From Diphasiastrum complanatum (lineage: Eukaryota; Streptophyta; Lycopodiopsida; Lycopodiales; Lycopodiaceae): DNA of 64,000 bases. The stretch covers positions 39,633,014 to 39,697,013 of the forward strand of contig CM055102.1 of NCBI GenBank assembly GCA_029204225.1, given 5' to 3'. Positions 9,759-21,587 of the stretch are shown here, piece by piece (the first letter of the stretch is position 1; every line of letters begins with the position of its first letter). The translations under genes were made by a program, and so were the position numbers. The notes below the pieces were generated by a model. The model did no database searches, was not told the DNA's origin, and saw nothing but the letters and a program-made list of their open reading frames with translations.

Positions 9759-12700
9759 ATGGCAAACATCAATGAGGCAATTTTGGGCGATGCAAGCAAA
9801 CTTGATGGGGCTTCTAACTACAACATCTAGAAATTCAAAATGAAGAGCATTTTAATGGAGAAAGAGTTGTGGGAGATCGTGGCAGGTATTGAAGTCTGGC
9901 CAAATACCACTCCAGGTGACATAAGGGCCTTTGATAAAAAGGCGCAGAGAGCATTGTCCTTGATCAATCTTTCAGTGAAAGACCATGTGATCACTCATAT
10001 AAGAGATGCCACGACGGCTAGGGGAGCTTGGGAAGCTCTTAGAATGCAATTTCAAACTTGCAATCCAGTCGAGCCATGTTCTTGAAGTCGAGATTGAACA
10101 CAGTAAGTATGGAAAAAGTGAATCAGTGGGAACTTTCTTCACCAGGATAAAGGAGCTGAGAGATCAACTTGTGACGATTGGAGAACCAATCAGAGATATT
10201 GAATTGGTACATACCACAATGAGCGGTGTCTCGGAAGGGCTATAGATGTTTGTGAGCGGCATTTCTTCGAGGGAGAGGTTGCCTACTTTTGAAGACTTCC
10301 ACGGAATCATGTTGCAAGAAGAGCAGCATCGCGAAGTGGTGAAGTCAAGGCAAACCCCCCATGAGGATCAAGCCTTGCTTGCTAAAGGCAAGCAGAAAGG
10401 ATGGAAAAAGATTCCTAAGAAATCCAAGGATGATGATGATGAGGGAGAGTCGTCATCAAAAGGGAAAAAGAAGAAGAAAGACAAATGCTACTATTGCCAC
10501 AAACCGGGTCATTGGGCACGCAAGTGTTATAAGAAGAAAGCGGACATAAAGGCGGGAAAAGTGTCTCAAGAAGGAAACATTGCCGAAGATGATGGAGAAG
10601 ATGACGAGACAAGTGTCTTCTCATCGGCATTGGCATCCCAAGTTGATGATGGTGCCAGATGGTTCATAGATTCAGGCGCCACAAGGCACATGACCGGGAA
10701 ACGTGATTGGTTTGAAATATTATCACCAATCCATGATGGGGATAAGGTCACTCAAGCCAATGGAGAGGAATGCCAGATACAGGTTGTGGGCAATGTACCT
10801 GTGCAGTCTCCTGATGGCAAAATTAAAAACATCCCTAATGTACTTTATGTTCTTGGACTCAAAAAGAGTTTGCTTTCTGTTGGTGTAATGGCAAATCAAC
10901 ATCTTAAAGTTGAATTTGTCAAGGATGGATGCCTTATGAAGGATATGAACCACAACCACAAAGTGGTGGCGAAGGGTTATAGAGATAGTAACTGTGGCCT
11001 TTATAAATTGGATGCCGCAAAACCAGGTGAATATGGTTTGGCTATCTCAACAGCATCTCAATCCGAGTTGTGGCACAGAAGACTTGGTCGTTTGAACTAT
11101 GGGAGCTTGAGATTGATGGCAAAACTGAAGATGATAATAGGGTTACCGGCATTGCAGGATGATCATCATGCAATATGTGAAGGATGCATCATGGGAAAGC
11201 ATCGCAGGGAGACATTCAAGAAAGGTGGAGCTGCAAGAGCTAAGAAACCGCTGGAACTCATTCACAGCGACCTGTGCGGCCCAATGAAGACCATGTCGTT
11301 GGGGAAAGCATATTATTTTATGACTTTCATAGATGATTACTCTAGGAGGACATGGATTTATTTCTTGAAGAAGAAATCTGACGCTTTTGCTAGCTTCAAG
11401 GAGTTCAAGACTTTGGTAGAGAACCAACTGGGTGCATGCATCAAAGTGCTAAGATCTGATAGAGGGGGCGAATACAAATCTGATGATTTTGAAGACTTTT
11501 GCAAAGAACACGGCATTAAAAGACAATTCACACAGTCACACACGCCGCATAGTAATGGTGTAGCTGAAAGGAAAAACATGACTATTATGGAGAGTGCATG
11601 CTCCATGATGAAGCAAATGGGCTTGACCGATTCACTTTGGTCGGAAGCGTGCAGTGCGACAATGTTCTTGCAAAACAGGAGCCCTATAGTTGCGGTTCCA
11701 AATGTGACTCCTGAAGAAGCATTTACTGGAATAAAGCCAAAAATCGACAAGTTTCGTATCATTGGATGTAAGGCCTATGTACATGTGCCAAAGGAGGAGC
11801 GAAAGAAACTTGATGCCAAAGCAATCAAGTGTATCTTCGTCGGTTATGATGAGAGAATGAAAGCTTACAGGTGTTTTGATCTTGTAATGAATAAGATTCA
11901 CATTAGCAAAGATGTGATTTTTGATGAAACGCATAGGTATGAAGATGAAGACCATGCAAGTGATGAAAGCATCAAAAGACTTCCCACAATTCTGGAGGAA
12001 GAAGATGAAGAAGATGCTCCACAAAATGATGCACGTGAAGACAAGAATCGAGAGGGCGAGTATGAAAGAACACCACCTATTCAAGAGCCTAGGGGGAGGT
12101 ACTTGCCAATAGGAGCAATAAAGGAGAAACCGGTTGGAAGTAAGAGACATTACTTGGACACTCCTTGGGATACATACTCTCCACGTAGTGTATCACCTGA
12201 ATCTAATATACCAAAATGGTATGAAAAGATCATGAAGGACGCAAAGCTAAATCAAATAGGATCTAGCACACAAAGTGATGTGAGAAGATCAACACGGGAA
12301 AGGAAGTCTCCGATCGTTATTATGTGAACTATGTCCTAATGACCGACATTTTGAAGTGTCGAGAGCCATCAACCTTTGATGAGGCAAAAGATCACAAAAA
12401 GTGGCAAAGGGCAATGGAAGAAGAGATAGAATCCATCCACAAGCATGATACATGGGAGTTAGTTGATCTACCACTTGGAAAGAAACCCATTGACAACAAA
12501 TGGGTAAGAACAAAGTTTCATGCGGATGGCACAATAGCAAAGTATAAGGCACGCCTAGTAGTGAAGGGTTATGAGCAAAGTAAAGGAATTGACTATGAAG
12601 AGACATTTGCTCCAGTGGCTAAGTGGACTACGCTACGCCTATCATTGCCTTAGCATCTCATTTTGGGTGGAAGATCCATCAAATGGATGTGAAGTCTACA

Positions 12701-13888
12701 TTTTTGAATGGTGACTTAAAGGAAGAAGTTTACATGGTCCAACCACAGGGCTTCATGGCAAAAGGGCAAGAACAAAAGGTATGTAAACTACACAGAGCAC
12801 TTTATGGCCTTAAGCAAGCGCCACGCGCATGGTATGGACGCATTGACAGTTACTTTCTTTCTCATGGGTCTGTAAGAACAAATTTAGATCCAAACATTTA
12901 TATTCTTATAAATGATGACAGCATTGCCTTGATTGTACTTTATGTTAATGATATCATTATCACAGGCAATGATGAGAACCTCACTCGTTCTATCAAAGCC
13001 AAGTTATGCAAGCAATTTGAGATGACAAATTTAGATCTTATGCACTATTGCTTGGGTGTCGAAGTATGGCAAACTAGCAGTGATATCAGGTTATGTCAAA
13101 ACAAGTATGTGGGCGAGATATTGGAGAGATTTTACATGACAGAGTGCAAACCTTCCAACACCCCTTGCGAAGCTAGTAAGAAATTATCTCGTATTGATAA
13201 TAGTGCACATGTTGATGCTACACTATTTCGTCAACTAGTTGAAAGTTTGATATATCTTACGACTACATGTCCTGATATTTGCTATGTTGTAAGTTTGATT
13301 AGCCAATTCATGTCATCACCCATTATGGACCATTGGAAAGCTACAAAAAGATTTTGAGGTATGTGAAAGGTACACCTAACCTTGGTCTAATCTACAAAAG
13401 ACAAAGTGTTTTACCTAAGTTGCAAGGTTATGTTGACGCTGATTGGGCAGGAAGTATAGATGATAGAAAGTCAACAACAGGTTATGCCCTCAATTTTGGT
13501 AGCGTTGTTTTTCATGGTCTAGCAAGAAGCAAGATACTATTTCTCTTTCTTCCATAGAAGCCGAATATAAAGCATTGAGTTCTGCTACCCAGGAAGCTGT
13601 TTGGCTACGTAAGTTATTATGTGAGATTGACATGAAGCAGGTAAATCCCACTGTTATTTCTGTGACAGTCAAAGTGGAATATAATTGGCTAAAAATCCTA
13701 TCTTTCATGCAAGGACAAAATATATTGAGATAAAATATCACTTTGTGTGTGAAAAGTTACAATCTGAAGATATAAGTATTGTACATTGTTCTACGTTATT
13801 ACAGGTTGCTAATATATTTACAAAAGCTTTAAGTAAAGAAAAGTTTGAGACTTTTAGAGCCAAACTTGGCTTAGACCTGGTCATGTAA
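9759..13888 (+). pseudogene. copia gag-pol polyprotein, several disabling changes
   Basis: The ATG at 9759 begins Gag (MANINEAILGDASKLDGASN). A zinc knuckle (CYYCHKPGHWARKCYKKK) lies near 10486, the protease active site (WFIDSGATRHMTG) near 10660, and the integrase His-Cys region (HRRLGRLNYGSL, CEGCIMGKH) near 11075-11200. Integrase acidic residues are in HSDLCGP, RSDRGGEYKSDDF and NGVAERKN. RT runs from 12400 (AKDHKKWQRAMEEEIES) through PQGFMAKGQ and LYGLKQAPRAWY, and RNase H includes YVDADWAGSIDDRKST. Breaks are TAG at 9828 and 10243, frameshifts near 10050-10085, 12310-12330, 12625-12650, 13335-13356 and 13500-13560, and a TAA near 13680. The RT box reads YVND, not YVDD (AAT at 12947-12949). 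The polyprotein cannot be made in one piece. Confidence 0.9.
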
Positions 13889-13970
13889 AAAGCCTTTACT
13901 TGTAATACTATCATGGAGGTATGTTCCATGAATAGAGTAAACTCTAAAATAAAAAGAGATGCTGATCATT

Positions 13971-13979
13971 GAGGGAGAG
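13971..13979 (+). other. copia polypurine tract
   Basis: GAGGGAGAG directly precedes the 3' LTR and would prime plus-strand DNA synthesis. Confidence 0.8.
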
Positions 13980-14228
13980 AGTTAAAATAGCAATGATCGA
14001 CTTATACAGTGCTTTCTTATTTCAACGGCACCACGTGTGCTTAGTTTAGAGTTATCGGGCCATCTTTCTTTTATGAGCCCTTTGAGTGTTTTTAAGCAAC
14101 TTATCTTTGTGCTTACGAGTTAGTTGAATATACAGTTTGAAGAGAGCAATTCTGTGGTCTTGTTGCACTTGACGTTGTGTTGTGGTGATTGATCCGGTCG
14201 GGTGTTTAAACTATGTTTTTTCTTAACT
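13980..14228 (+). repeat. copia 3' LTR
   Basis: 249 bp matching the 5' LTR, starting AGTTAAAATAGC and ending TTAACT, then the target duplicate GACCG at 14229-14233. Confidence 0.92.
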
Positions 14229-14233
14229 GACCG

Positions 14234-15664
14234 AAGCCACCACCAACTACAACACCTATAAATTTGATAACAATCAAGCAAAGACCAGTAGTTCAGAATA
14301 AACCAAGCGCACCCTTGATGGTGGTCACCAGAGCACAGAAGCAGAAAGAACCAATAATGGATCCAAGACCTGCTGATTCTATACCATTGAATGATATACC
14401 AACAGCATCGGGAGTCTATCCAAATCTTAATATAGAAAAACGAAGATATCAGGATATGAGACAGTGGATCAAACATCTGCAAGAAGAAGAGGAGCTTGAA
14501 GCTGCTAAAGCAACAACTAAAGTTTAGTCTTCACCATTGCAGCCACCAAGAAATTTATGTACGGATATGAATGATCAATTACATCATCTTGAAGAACCTT
14601 TCAAGATGACTGAACCAGAAGCACCACATACAGAACTACTCATGAACATTTTGTCTAGCAAGATCAATATTTCATTGGGAGAGTTCCTGAAGTTGGTGCC
14701 AAAAGCAAAAGAGTCTTAGCATAAAAGTTAGCTCAAGAAGAACCAGAAGTCCATTAGGAGCCGTTTTTTTTGTGTTGGATTTGAAGAATCTAATGAAGTA
14801 CTCCATGTTGGATCCACTTGGGAAAGTGAACAAAAGAATATCATTCTACCGATACATAATAGACAATTTCATAAAGAAGTAGCCGTGATAAATGGAGGTT
14901 GAGGAGCAAATTGATGAAACGATAGTTCGTCCACAAGGAATGGTGGAAGATATACCAGTCAGAATTATGGGAGTACAGTTCGTCATTACTTTCGTAGTGG
15001 TGGACTTACCAGAAGCACCAAATGTCTACCAAATTGTATTAGGATGTCCATGGTTACGAGTTGCACAAGTAATTCATAACTGGGGTACCGGAAAAATCAC
15101 TTTTGAAAATCGTGAACGTGCAGTTAAAATAGATCCTACAACTTGGACTATCAAACCAGTGGTTCAAAAAGAGGATGACAATTCGTCAACAACAGATCAT
15201 ACTTGTGATCGACCAAAAAAAAATTTGGGAATTCATTACGATTCTCAAACAGATACTGCCAATTAGAATGAAGCTCTTGCAACAATTGACTTACAGCAGG
15301 ATATATGTGTCAACAAGATAATCAATCAGATTTGAGCGAGATTTCCTTATTAGATTGAACTTTGGATACACCAATCACGTTTCCACTGAATGTGCTGAAT
15401 GTAGCCTAGATATCAAGGGAACCTATACCAGATCCGATTGAGGATGAACTCATTCCTGTGAGTCATGCCTTGATTTATGATGGCAATGCAGAACTTATGG
15501 ATGAGCAGATTCTAAATCATATGGATCCGACCAGATTTGGAGTGTGTAATGTTCCTGATGAACTCAAAGTAAAACCGCCCAAAGCAGTTATATTAAAGGA
15601 AGACAGGATCACAGGATCGATGACGAAGAAACAAGCTAAGCAACATTATAATACGGTCCTGTAA
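14234..15664 (+). pseudogene. gypsy gag C-terminus and protease region
   Basis: This continues the gypsy gag frame interrupted at 8234. After a proline- and lysine-rich segment and stops near 14525 and 14718, a protease-like region lies around 14890-15170. It includes MGVQFVITFVVVDLPEAPN and YQIVLGCPWLRVAQVIHNW, with the LGxPWL block typical of the C-terminal side of gypsy proteases. The catalytic Asp-Thr/Ser-Gly triad is not visible in frame, so its N-terminal part is damaged. The stretch 15458-15664 (SHALIYDGNAELMDEQIL) is linker. Confidence 0.65.
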
Positions 15665-16407
15665 TGGGAAAATCCCCCTCGAAAGATTGATTCAGAGACA
15701 GTGCCACCCTTATTGGATAAAGGCAAAGAAAAAGTCAAGAATGATTTTTCAAGTCAGATTTCTAGTAAAACATCATCGTCTAGGAAGTCTTCACCTATGA
15801 AGAAAGATTTATCATCTCGAAAGTCATCACCTTCATGATCAATTCCTGCTAAGAAGGCTAAGCGAAGATCCAAGACAAGTCCTTTAAAAAAAGAACAAAT
15901 AGATGTAGTCCAGCATGATATGCTTGAACATTTTAAACGTTATACACTGGATAATGTGGTTATCATGTTACCTAAAGCACATCGTGAACTTGAAGAATAT
16001 ATGCCGAAATCTAAAGAGGTTTACAATGGCCCAACTAAGACACAGCCAATGAATCTTGCCGAACTAGGAGAACCAAAAAAGATTGTACAAGTTGGATCAC
16101 AACTTACTCTTGAACAGTATCAAACACTCCGCTTGTTACTTATTAAGATTTTAAGGGTATTCCGACATCAGTGATTGAACATACCATACCTTTAGTACCT
16201 GATGCAATTCCAAAGGTTACAAAGTTCTATCGATGTAATCCTAATGTGGCGGACCTGATAAAGAAAGAGCTTCAGAGATTGCTTGATGCCGATTTTATTT
16301 ATGAGATCGAGCATACTGAATGGATTTCACCGATTGTCATTGTTCCTAATCGCCAACAACAATTCATGGAGTTTACGTGTTTATGGGTCATGCGAACTTC
16401 TATTTAA
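15665..16407 (+). pseudogene. gypsy reverse transcriptase N-terminus, internally deleted
   Basis: A linker (MLEHFKRYTLDNVVIMLPKA near 15920) leads, after a frameshift near 16170, into the start of gypsy RT: EHTIPLVPDAIPKV, FYRCNPNVADLIKKEL, LLDADFIYEIEHTEWISPIV. The second gypsy element at 55000-55090 has the same block (DAGFIYEIEHIEWVSPIVIV). After 16350 the palm core, including the YxDD motif, is absent and the sequence passes almost directly to RNase H. This is a deletion of several hundred bases. Confidence 0.78.
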
Positions 16408-16500
16408 TCTTTATTATCTTCTTTGCGGATTTAGCATGACCTATATACAAACTGACTATTGTTCCTATTTGGACAGTAGAAGCTTTAGAAGCCTTTGAAA

Positions 16501-16909
16501 AATTAAAAAAAAAACATTAACTTCAGCACCAATACTGCGTTCTCCAGATTGGACGATAGAATTTCATGTTCATACGGATGCCTCAAAGTACGCCATTGGA
16601 TCACTTTTGACGCAGCCAGGTGACTATAAAAAAGATTATCCTATACGATTTGCAAGCAGACAGCTTACAGATCCAGAAAAGAATTATTCAACAACAGAAC
16701 GTGAGGCATTAGCCATGATTTTTTCTGTTCGGAAATTTCGTCACTATCTCATGGAAACACACTTTGCATTTTATACGGATCATCAACCATTACTTTACTT
16801 GGTAAACAAGACATGCAATACTGGATGTATTGCAAGATGGTTATTGTTATTGACTGAATTTGACTTTTGAATTGTGGTTCGAAAGGGCAAGCAACATTAT
16901 CTAGCCGAT
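16501..16909 (+). pseudogene. gypsy RNase H domain
   Basis: Blocks FHVHTDASKYAIGSLLTQ, FASRQLTDPEKNYSTTERE, ALAMIFSVRKFRHYL and FYTDHQPLLYL are the RNase H of gypsy polyproteins, which removes the RNA strand during reverse transcription. The catalytic Asp (HTDAS), Glu (TERE) and Asp (YTDHQ) are all present. A stop (TGA) follows LTEFDF at 16868. Confidence 0.85.
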
Positions 16910-17419
16910 CACTTTCCCTATTATCCCAGAGGGAATGGCCAAGCTGAATCTTCCAATAAGATTCTCTGCACCATTACGACAAAGATAGTAGAAGCGAGTC
17001 GGTCCGATTGGGAACATAAACTGTATGTCGCATTATGGGCATTCAGAACCGCTTACAAAAATAGTACAAATCGAACATGTTTTCAACTGGTTTATGGTCA
17101 AGATGTTGTCATGCCAATTGAATTTTTGATCCCATCCTTACGCATAGCAGCAACGGAATGATTAAATGATGATAAGTCTTTACAATTCTGTCATGAAGCG
17201 TTGCACAAATTATGTGAAACCCGATTGATGGCAGTTCATGCCTTAGCAGCAAAGAAAGCATGCCGCAAGGCATGGCACGATCGTCGATTACACAAAAAAG
17301 ATCTGAAAGCAGGAGATCTGGCATTGATGTACAAAACCAAGCTGATCAAGGAAAAGTTGAAGTTTACTGGTGAAGGCCCGTATAAAGTGAAGGAAATCTT
17401 GAACTATTGTAAATTTTAA
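16910..17419 (+). pseudogene. gypsy integrase C-terminal half
   Basis: The sequence passes from a RNase H tail into YYPRGNGQAESSNKIL, WEHKLYVALWAFRTAYKNST and FQLVYGQDVVMPIEF, the last third of a gypsy integrase core. Its catalytic Glu is in GQAESSNK. A basic C-terminal region follows (KAWHDRRLHKKDLKAGDLAL, GEGPYKVKEI). The zinc domain and the first two catalytic Asp residues are deleted. A stop interrupts at 17159 after SLRIAATE. Confidence 0.85.
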
Positions 17420-18005
17420 TTGTTTTTCAATTTTTTGTTTTCAGCACTTAATTTGCTGAGATTTTTGAGAAAAGACAGTAAAAAAAAAAGTAAAGCAAAA
17501 AATGAGAAAAGACTGATGGGCAAAAGCCAGAAAGTCATCAGCATAGGAAAAAGGAAGCACAATAACTTTTTGATGGAAAAAGACTTAGAAAATTACAGTT
17601 TTGGTCAGATTTGGCCTATACAGTACCAGAAACCTTTGTTGAGCTCTCAGACTGTACATCCACTCTAGATTTATCGAATTTGAGGTGGGCGAAGATTCCT
17701 GTCAAGAGAAAATCCAGTTTTTGAGTTAGACGAAGTATCATTAATATGCCATTTTGGGAACCTTCACCGAGCATCTTAACCTCATTATGGACCTTCGTCG
17801 ACCTGTTAGAGGATCTTAAAATGTTAAAATTAGGTTGTCCATAGGTTTAGATTGTGAAAAAATGAATTTATGAGAGTACATGGGCGAAGGACCCTCCTGG
17901 GCGAAGGTTCATTCTTCGTCAGACCTGGAAAACATTCTCCTAATAGGTTTAGATCCCCAGGAACCTTCGTCGAGATTTTTATAGCCTATTTTTACAGTAT
18001 TGTAC
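17420..18005 (+). other. spacer between integrase and extra ORF
   Basis: A lysine-rich frame (17420-17668) with no recognised domain, then sequence with repeated 'ccttcg' phrases shared with the 5' leader of this element (around 7785-7840). It is probably untranslated spacer. Confidence 0.4.
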
Positions 18006-21000
18006 ATGGCTGCAAATTTTCATTCAGAACTGATCAGCCAAACTAGTATTCAGTGTAATGGACCCACCAAATTCACCTATAAGTTGACTGAATTCGATTC
18101 ATTCCTCACTTGTGCTAGCGAAGCTCTTGCGAATTTTTCTTGCGACCAAAGCCTTCCAAAATTCCTGCATTGCTTTCTGATACACTTTTACGCATTTTAT
18201 ATTTCCTTTCTGATCATCATGTCTTCTATCGATACTTCCCAGTCTCCATGCTATACTATCCATCGTGAAGCCCCATCTACAACGGACAACATGATTCTTC
18301 CTAGCACAAGCATGGTCACTCAGTGGATGACCCTTGCGGAGCCGCTGCTCACTGCAATGGGTATTCATGAGAGAGCCTTTTCTGGTCGCATCAATATGGA
18401 TTTCACTCTTGCCTTCAGTACGTGGAAAGAAGAGAAATCCAAATTTTATATCACTTTCCAAGGAGCCACACATAAGTTGCCCGTCACTAAGGCTGTCCTT
18501 GCAGCTATAGGTATAGCATATGGCACGCAGGCCTCACCCAATCACAAGCACGCAAACAGGCCATCAAGCCATATATTGACATCACCAATGATCTGCACTG
18601 GACCAATAACAGCTACTTTTGGAAAGCCATCACTGAGCCTTCAATCCACGCTGCTGCCCAGCTACTGAACAACTACCTGATGGTTGGCAACCTCATGAAA
18701 GACCGCATCACATCATAGGTCCTCCATAGGATAGTGGAGTCCCACACCAAGTTGGCCAAAGCCCCTCTTGAACCATATAATTGGTTCAAGACTGTTTCTA
18801 GTGAGTTCAAACGAGCTATTAAGGCCAATACTAAGCAGTAGTTTGTTGTCGGCTCTTTATTGTCCCTTTTAGCTGCTTCTCACTTAGAAAACAGAATCCA
18901 TGGCTTCCACCTAGATTCTGTGATTTCAGTCTATGAAGAAGCACTGATAGAGTCATCTCACCAGGCCTTGAGTTCTCATAGTCATCGTCGTCCACGCAGC
19001 GAGATTGTTATTCCTGACTCGCCTTCCGTGTCACGATGTCGCACTAGGCATACCTCGTCAGCTGCGCTTCCAACCCTTGCTATTGTTCGCACTGAACTTC
19101 TCATTCCCCTAGCCTCTGATGCTTCCCCCGCCTCTGCTTCCATTCAAGGACAGTCTGTGACCATTAGGCCTACCATTCCCAACACAGCTGCCCAAACCGC
19201 CTCACCTCCACACACCGAAGCCACCTCACCAAACACACAATTCTTCATGGATATGTTTGATGATTCCGACCCCCTTAGGGGCACCAAAATTTTTGAAATG
19301 CCCCAGAGCCCTGCGCCCTTTGAACTCCAATCCCCTGAAAGAGGATTTGGACATATCCATGAATATACTATTGGTGTTGAAGATGTCAGCCAACAACCTC
19401 ATACGAAAGACAGTCTAGCCGCACTTCGGGTCGACAAAGCTGTAAAATCACCAAAATAGTTCAACGCCACAGTGCCTAAAGGGTTTGAAGAGGAAGACCT
19501 TTTTGAAGAAGAAAACGTAGTGGCACCTATTCCACGCCAACCAAGGACAACTTGATCAAGTCCACATGTTCCTGCCGCCTCCACAATTGTCAATTCTGGT
19601 GATGCTCTAGGTTTGGTTTCAAGCCTTGTGCAAGTGATTCAGTCAATGCTGGATAAGATGAAGGAAATGGAGCATAGAATCTCTGATCTGGGGTCCAAAA
19701 ACACTCTGATCAGCCAGAAACTTGTCCAGCTGGATCGAGAGTTGAAGATTGCCAAACAACATGAAGACAAGACTGAAGCCGAAAAGAAGTTGTCCCAGCA
19801 ACAAGCTGATCGCTTGGAAGACTACATCAGCTCCCTGCAAAATGCCCTGACAACCGCACTAGATCAGGTGGATAAGGCCATGCAGGATGCAAAGCAACAG
19901 GTGCAGCTGCTGAAGGGGCAATTACAGATGGCTGAACAAGATTGCACGCGGCTTCAAGGTGAATTGGATGCGACCACCTTTGAGTGTGATGTGTATCTTC
20001 AAACACAAATAGCAGATCATCCGGTCACACTGACGAAGATTGCGTATTTGTTCAAGAAAGTGGCAAAGTGGCCCTTTAGGGATTTCAAGGCTGCTTTGAC
20101 AGATTCAAAGGGGCAGCTTCAACTGAGTTGGCAAAGGCTAAAGAGATCATCACCACCTATGAAAAAGCAGCCGCTTGAGTGTTGGAAGCCGGACCACAAA
20201 TCCCCATACCGATCATGCTGCAATTCTCCCCTCCGCGCCAAGAAGTCGTACCAATGGATACAGGGGTTGATTCGAGCATGGACCAGAGGGAACTCCAGAT
20301 ATAGTAGACCAACCGCTAACTGTACCGACAGTACAAGTGGGTCCATCTTCATCAAGGACGACACCTCTATTCAGAAGGCCCATCAATGTCGAGGACCAGA
20401 TCCAGACCTTCTTAAAGCAACATCCACATGAGTCCTCGCATGGTGGATGGGTTCTGAAGCTTAAGACCTCTGAGATCGAGGCCGGCAAAGAGTTGGACAA
20501 AATACCTGCATTGGGAGAGCAGCCGTCATAGAGAATCACGATTTTTGAGAAAACTCCGAAATCAATTAGGAGTTATGTCGCCAGCCCTCGCCAATTGCGG
20601 GTAGATCCCTATTACGTGCCAATGCCGCGAAGAAATAAATGGAAAGATTTGGGATTGGCTATGGACAAGATCACCTTCCATACGCCCAATTGGCCAATCA
20701 TCCATCAGCCTTACAGTTGGACCATCTCACTGGATTTCCATCGCGCCTTACAAGCCTATCAACGAGAGTATGTCCACTCTCCAGATCCAACGGTGCGACA
20801 TCAGCAATGTTTGCTAAAGATCTAACTCTGTTGGCGTCAGTGGCAACCAGATGGGACGATTGTCTCTCTCCTCTGGCATTCGATCCAAATAAGTCGATGG
20901 CCTCAAAGCAAATCAAAGATCAGTTGATGGTTGCGCTTTTATATTTTTGTGTGGCAATGATGAGAGGCTCCTGGGAATCACGCTTCACATCATGGACAAC

Positions 21001-21140
21001 CAGGTTTCCCTCTAATTTTGATGGTTCCCACACTTTTTTAAATTTGAATAAAAAGAGAGACAAGACTGGACCAATAGGATTTAGAGGCCAATGTCTTCCT
21101 CTCTACTATAAGAAGGGACCAACTCGAGTTGCTCCTGATG
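18006..21140 (+). pseudogene. extra ORF of the gypsy element (post-integrase), unknown protein with coiled coil
   Basis: A long decayed reading region lies between integrase and the right terminal repeat, where gypsy elements of the Athila/Tat side carry an extra or envelope-like gene. From the ATG at 18006, after about 60 residues, comes WMTLAEPLLTAMGIHERAFS. After a frameshift near 18530 it continues as KQAIKPYIDITNDLHWTNNS and LLNNYLMVGNLM. A Pro/Ser-rich middle follows (18960-19300). From 19610 to 19960 there is a clear coiled coil (LDKMKEMEHRISDLGSKN, ADRLEDYISSLQNAL). The C-terminal block at 20560-21100 (ASPRQLRVDPYYVPMPRRNK, AMDKITFHTPNWPIIH, RWDDCLSPLAFDPNK) is found again at 30290-30680. 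No signal peptide or fusion motif is seen, and its role is unknown. Confidence 0.65.
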
Positions 21141-21360
21141 TTCATTTCCTCATTTCAATAAAGCAGATTGGTTCTCTTCAAAAATGGATTGATGAATGTC
21201 CTTGCTCTCTATCACTTTTCCTCCATCTCTCATGCTTATTTGTATTTTGCTAATTGTTGGATCTGAGTGTTATTGGGATTGTATGTTATTATACTTTTTA
21301 TGAGAGAGAAAGAGTAAGCTATCTCTGTTGTGGATGTGTAGTGTTAAGGGATTGTAAGTG

Positions 21361-21509
21361 TTAAGGGATGTGCAGTGTTAAAGAGTAGGGTTAATGGATG
21401 TAGAGATAGATGTGAATCCTCCAATCATGTTGAAATCTGAACTAAACTATCGCTCTCATGGGAACGAACCTACGCGTGACAACTAACTCCGTCTCTTTGA
21501 TGCTAGATT
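21361..21509 (+). repeat. gypsy right terminal repeat (partial 3' LTR)
   Basis: Matches 7243-7391 across 149 bp with about six substitutions. Similarity stops at 21509, where unrelated sequence begins. Confidence 0.75.
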
Positions 21510-21587
21510 TAGGAATTCTCTCAGGAAAAATCATCCCTCGGGAGAAATGAACTCCTGGGAGAAGACAGAGTGAGGGAAAGTGGGAGG

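Larger units (their letters stand above)
8235..14228 (+). mobile_element. complete Ty1/copia element with AG...CT LTR ends
   Basis: The element has two near-identical LTRs (8235-8484 and 13980-14228), a perfect initiator-Met primer site, a gag-pol reading region in copia order (gag, zinc knuckle, protease, integrase, RT, RNase H) and a purine tract GAGGGAGAG at 13971-13979. It is flanked by the 5-bp direct repeat GACCG (8230-8234 and 14229-14233). The LTR tips are AGTTAA and TTAACT, a 6-bp inverted repeat that lacks the usual TG...CA. Several stops and frameshifts and one catalytic substitution show that it is no longer autonomous. The close match of the LTRs indicates a fairly recent insertion. 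Confidence 0.92.
7243..21509 (+). mobile_element. Ty3/gypsy element with a nested copia and an extra 3' ORF
   Basis: The outer limits are two direct repeats (7243-7391 and 21361-21509) that differ at about six of 149 positions. A tRNA-Asp-type primer site follows the left repeat. In order on the plus strand come a gag zinc knuckle (interrupted by a complete copia element), an aspartic protease region, an internally deleted reverse transcriptase, RNase H, an integrase C-terminal half, and then a long extra ORF before the right repeat. The order protease-RT-RNase H-integrase is that of gypsy elements. The primer type and extra 3' ORF point to the Athila/Tat side of the superfamily. The repeats are probably only the conserved part of longer LTRs. 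The element is degenerate. Confidence 0.75.

Noticed and set aside
11143-12150. Minus-strand frames up to 172 residues opposite the copia pol gene
   Set aside because: They are antisense shadows of the integrase and RT coding sequence, with no independent domain.
18006-21140. Retroviral-type envelope gene after gypsy integrase
   Set aside because: The position fits, but I see no signal peptide, furin-like site, fusion peptide or anchor segment. The visible features are a coiled coil and a soluble-looking C-terminal block.
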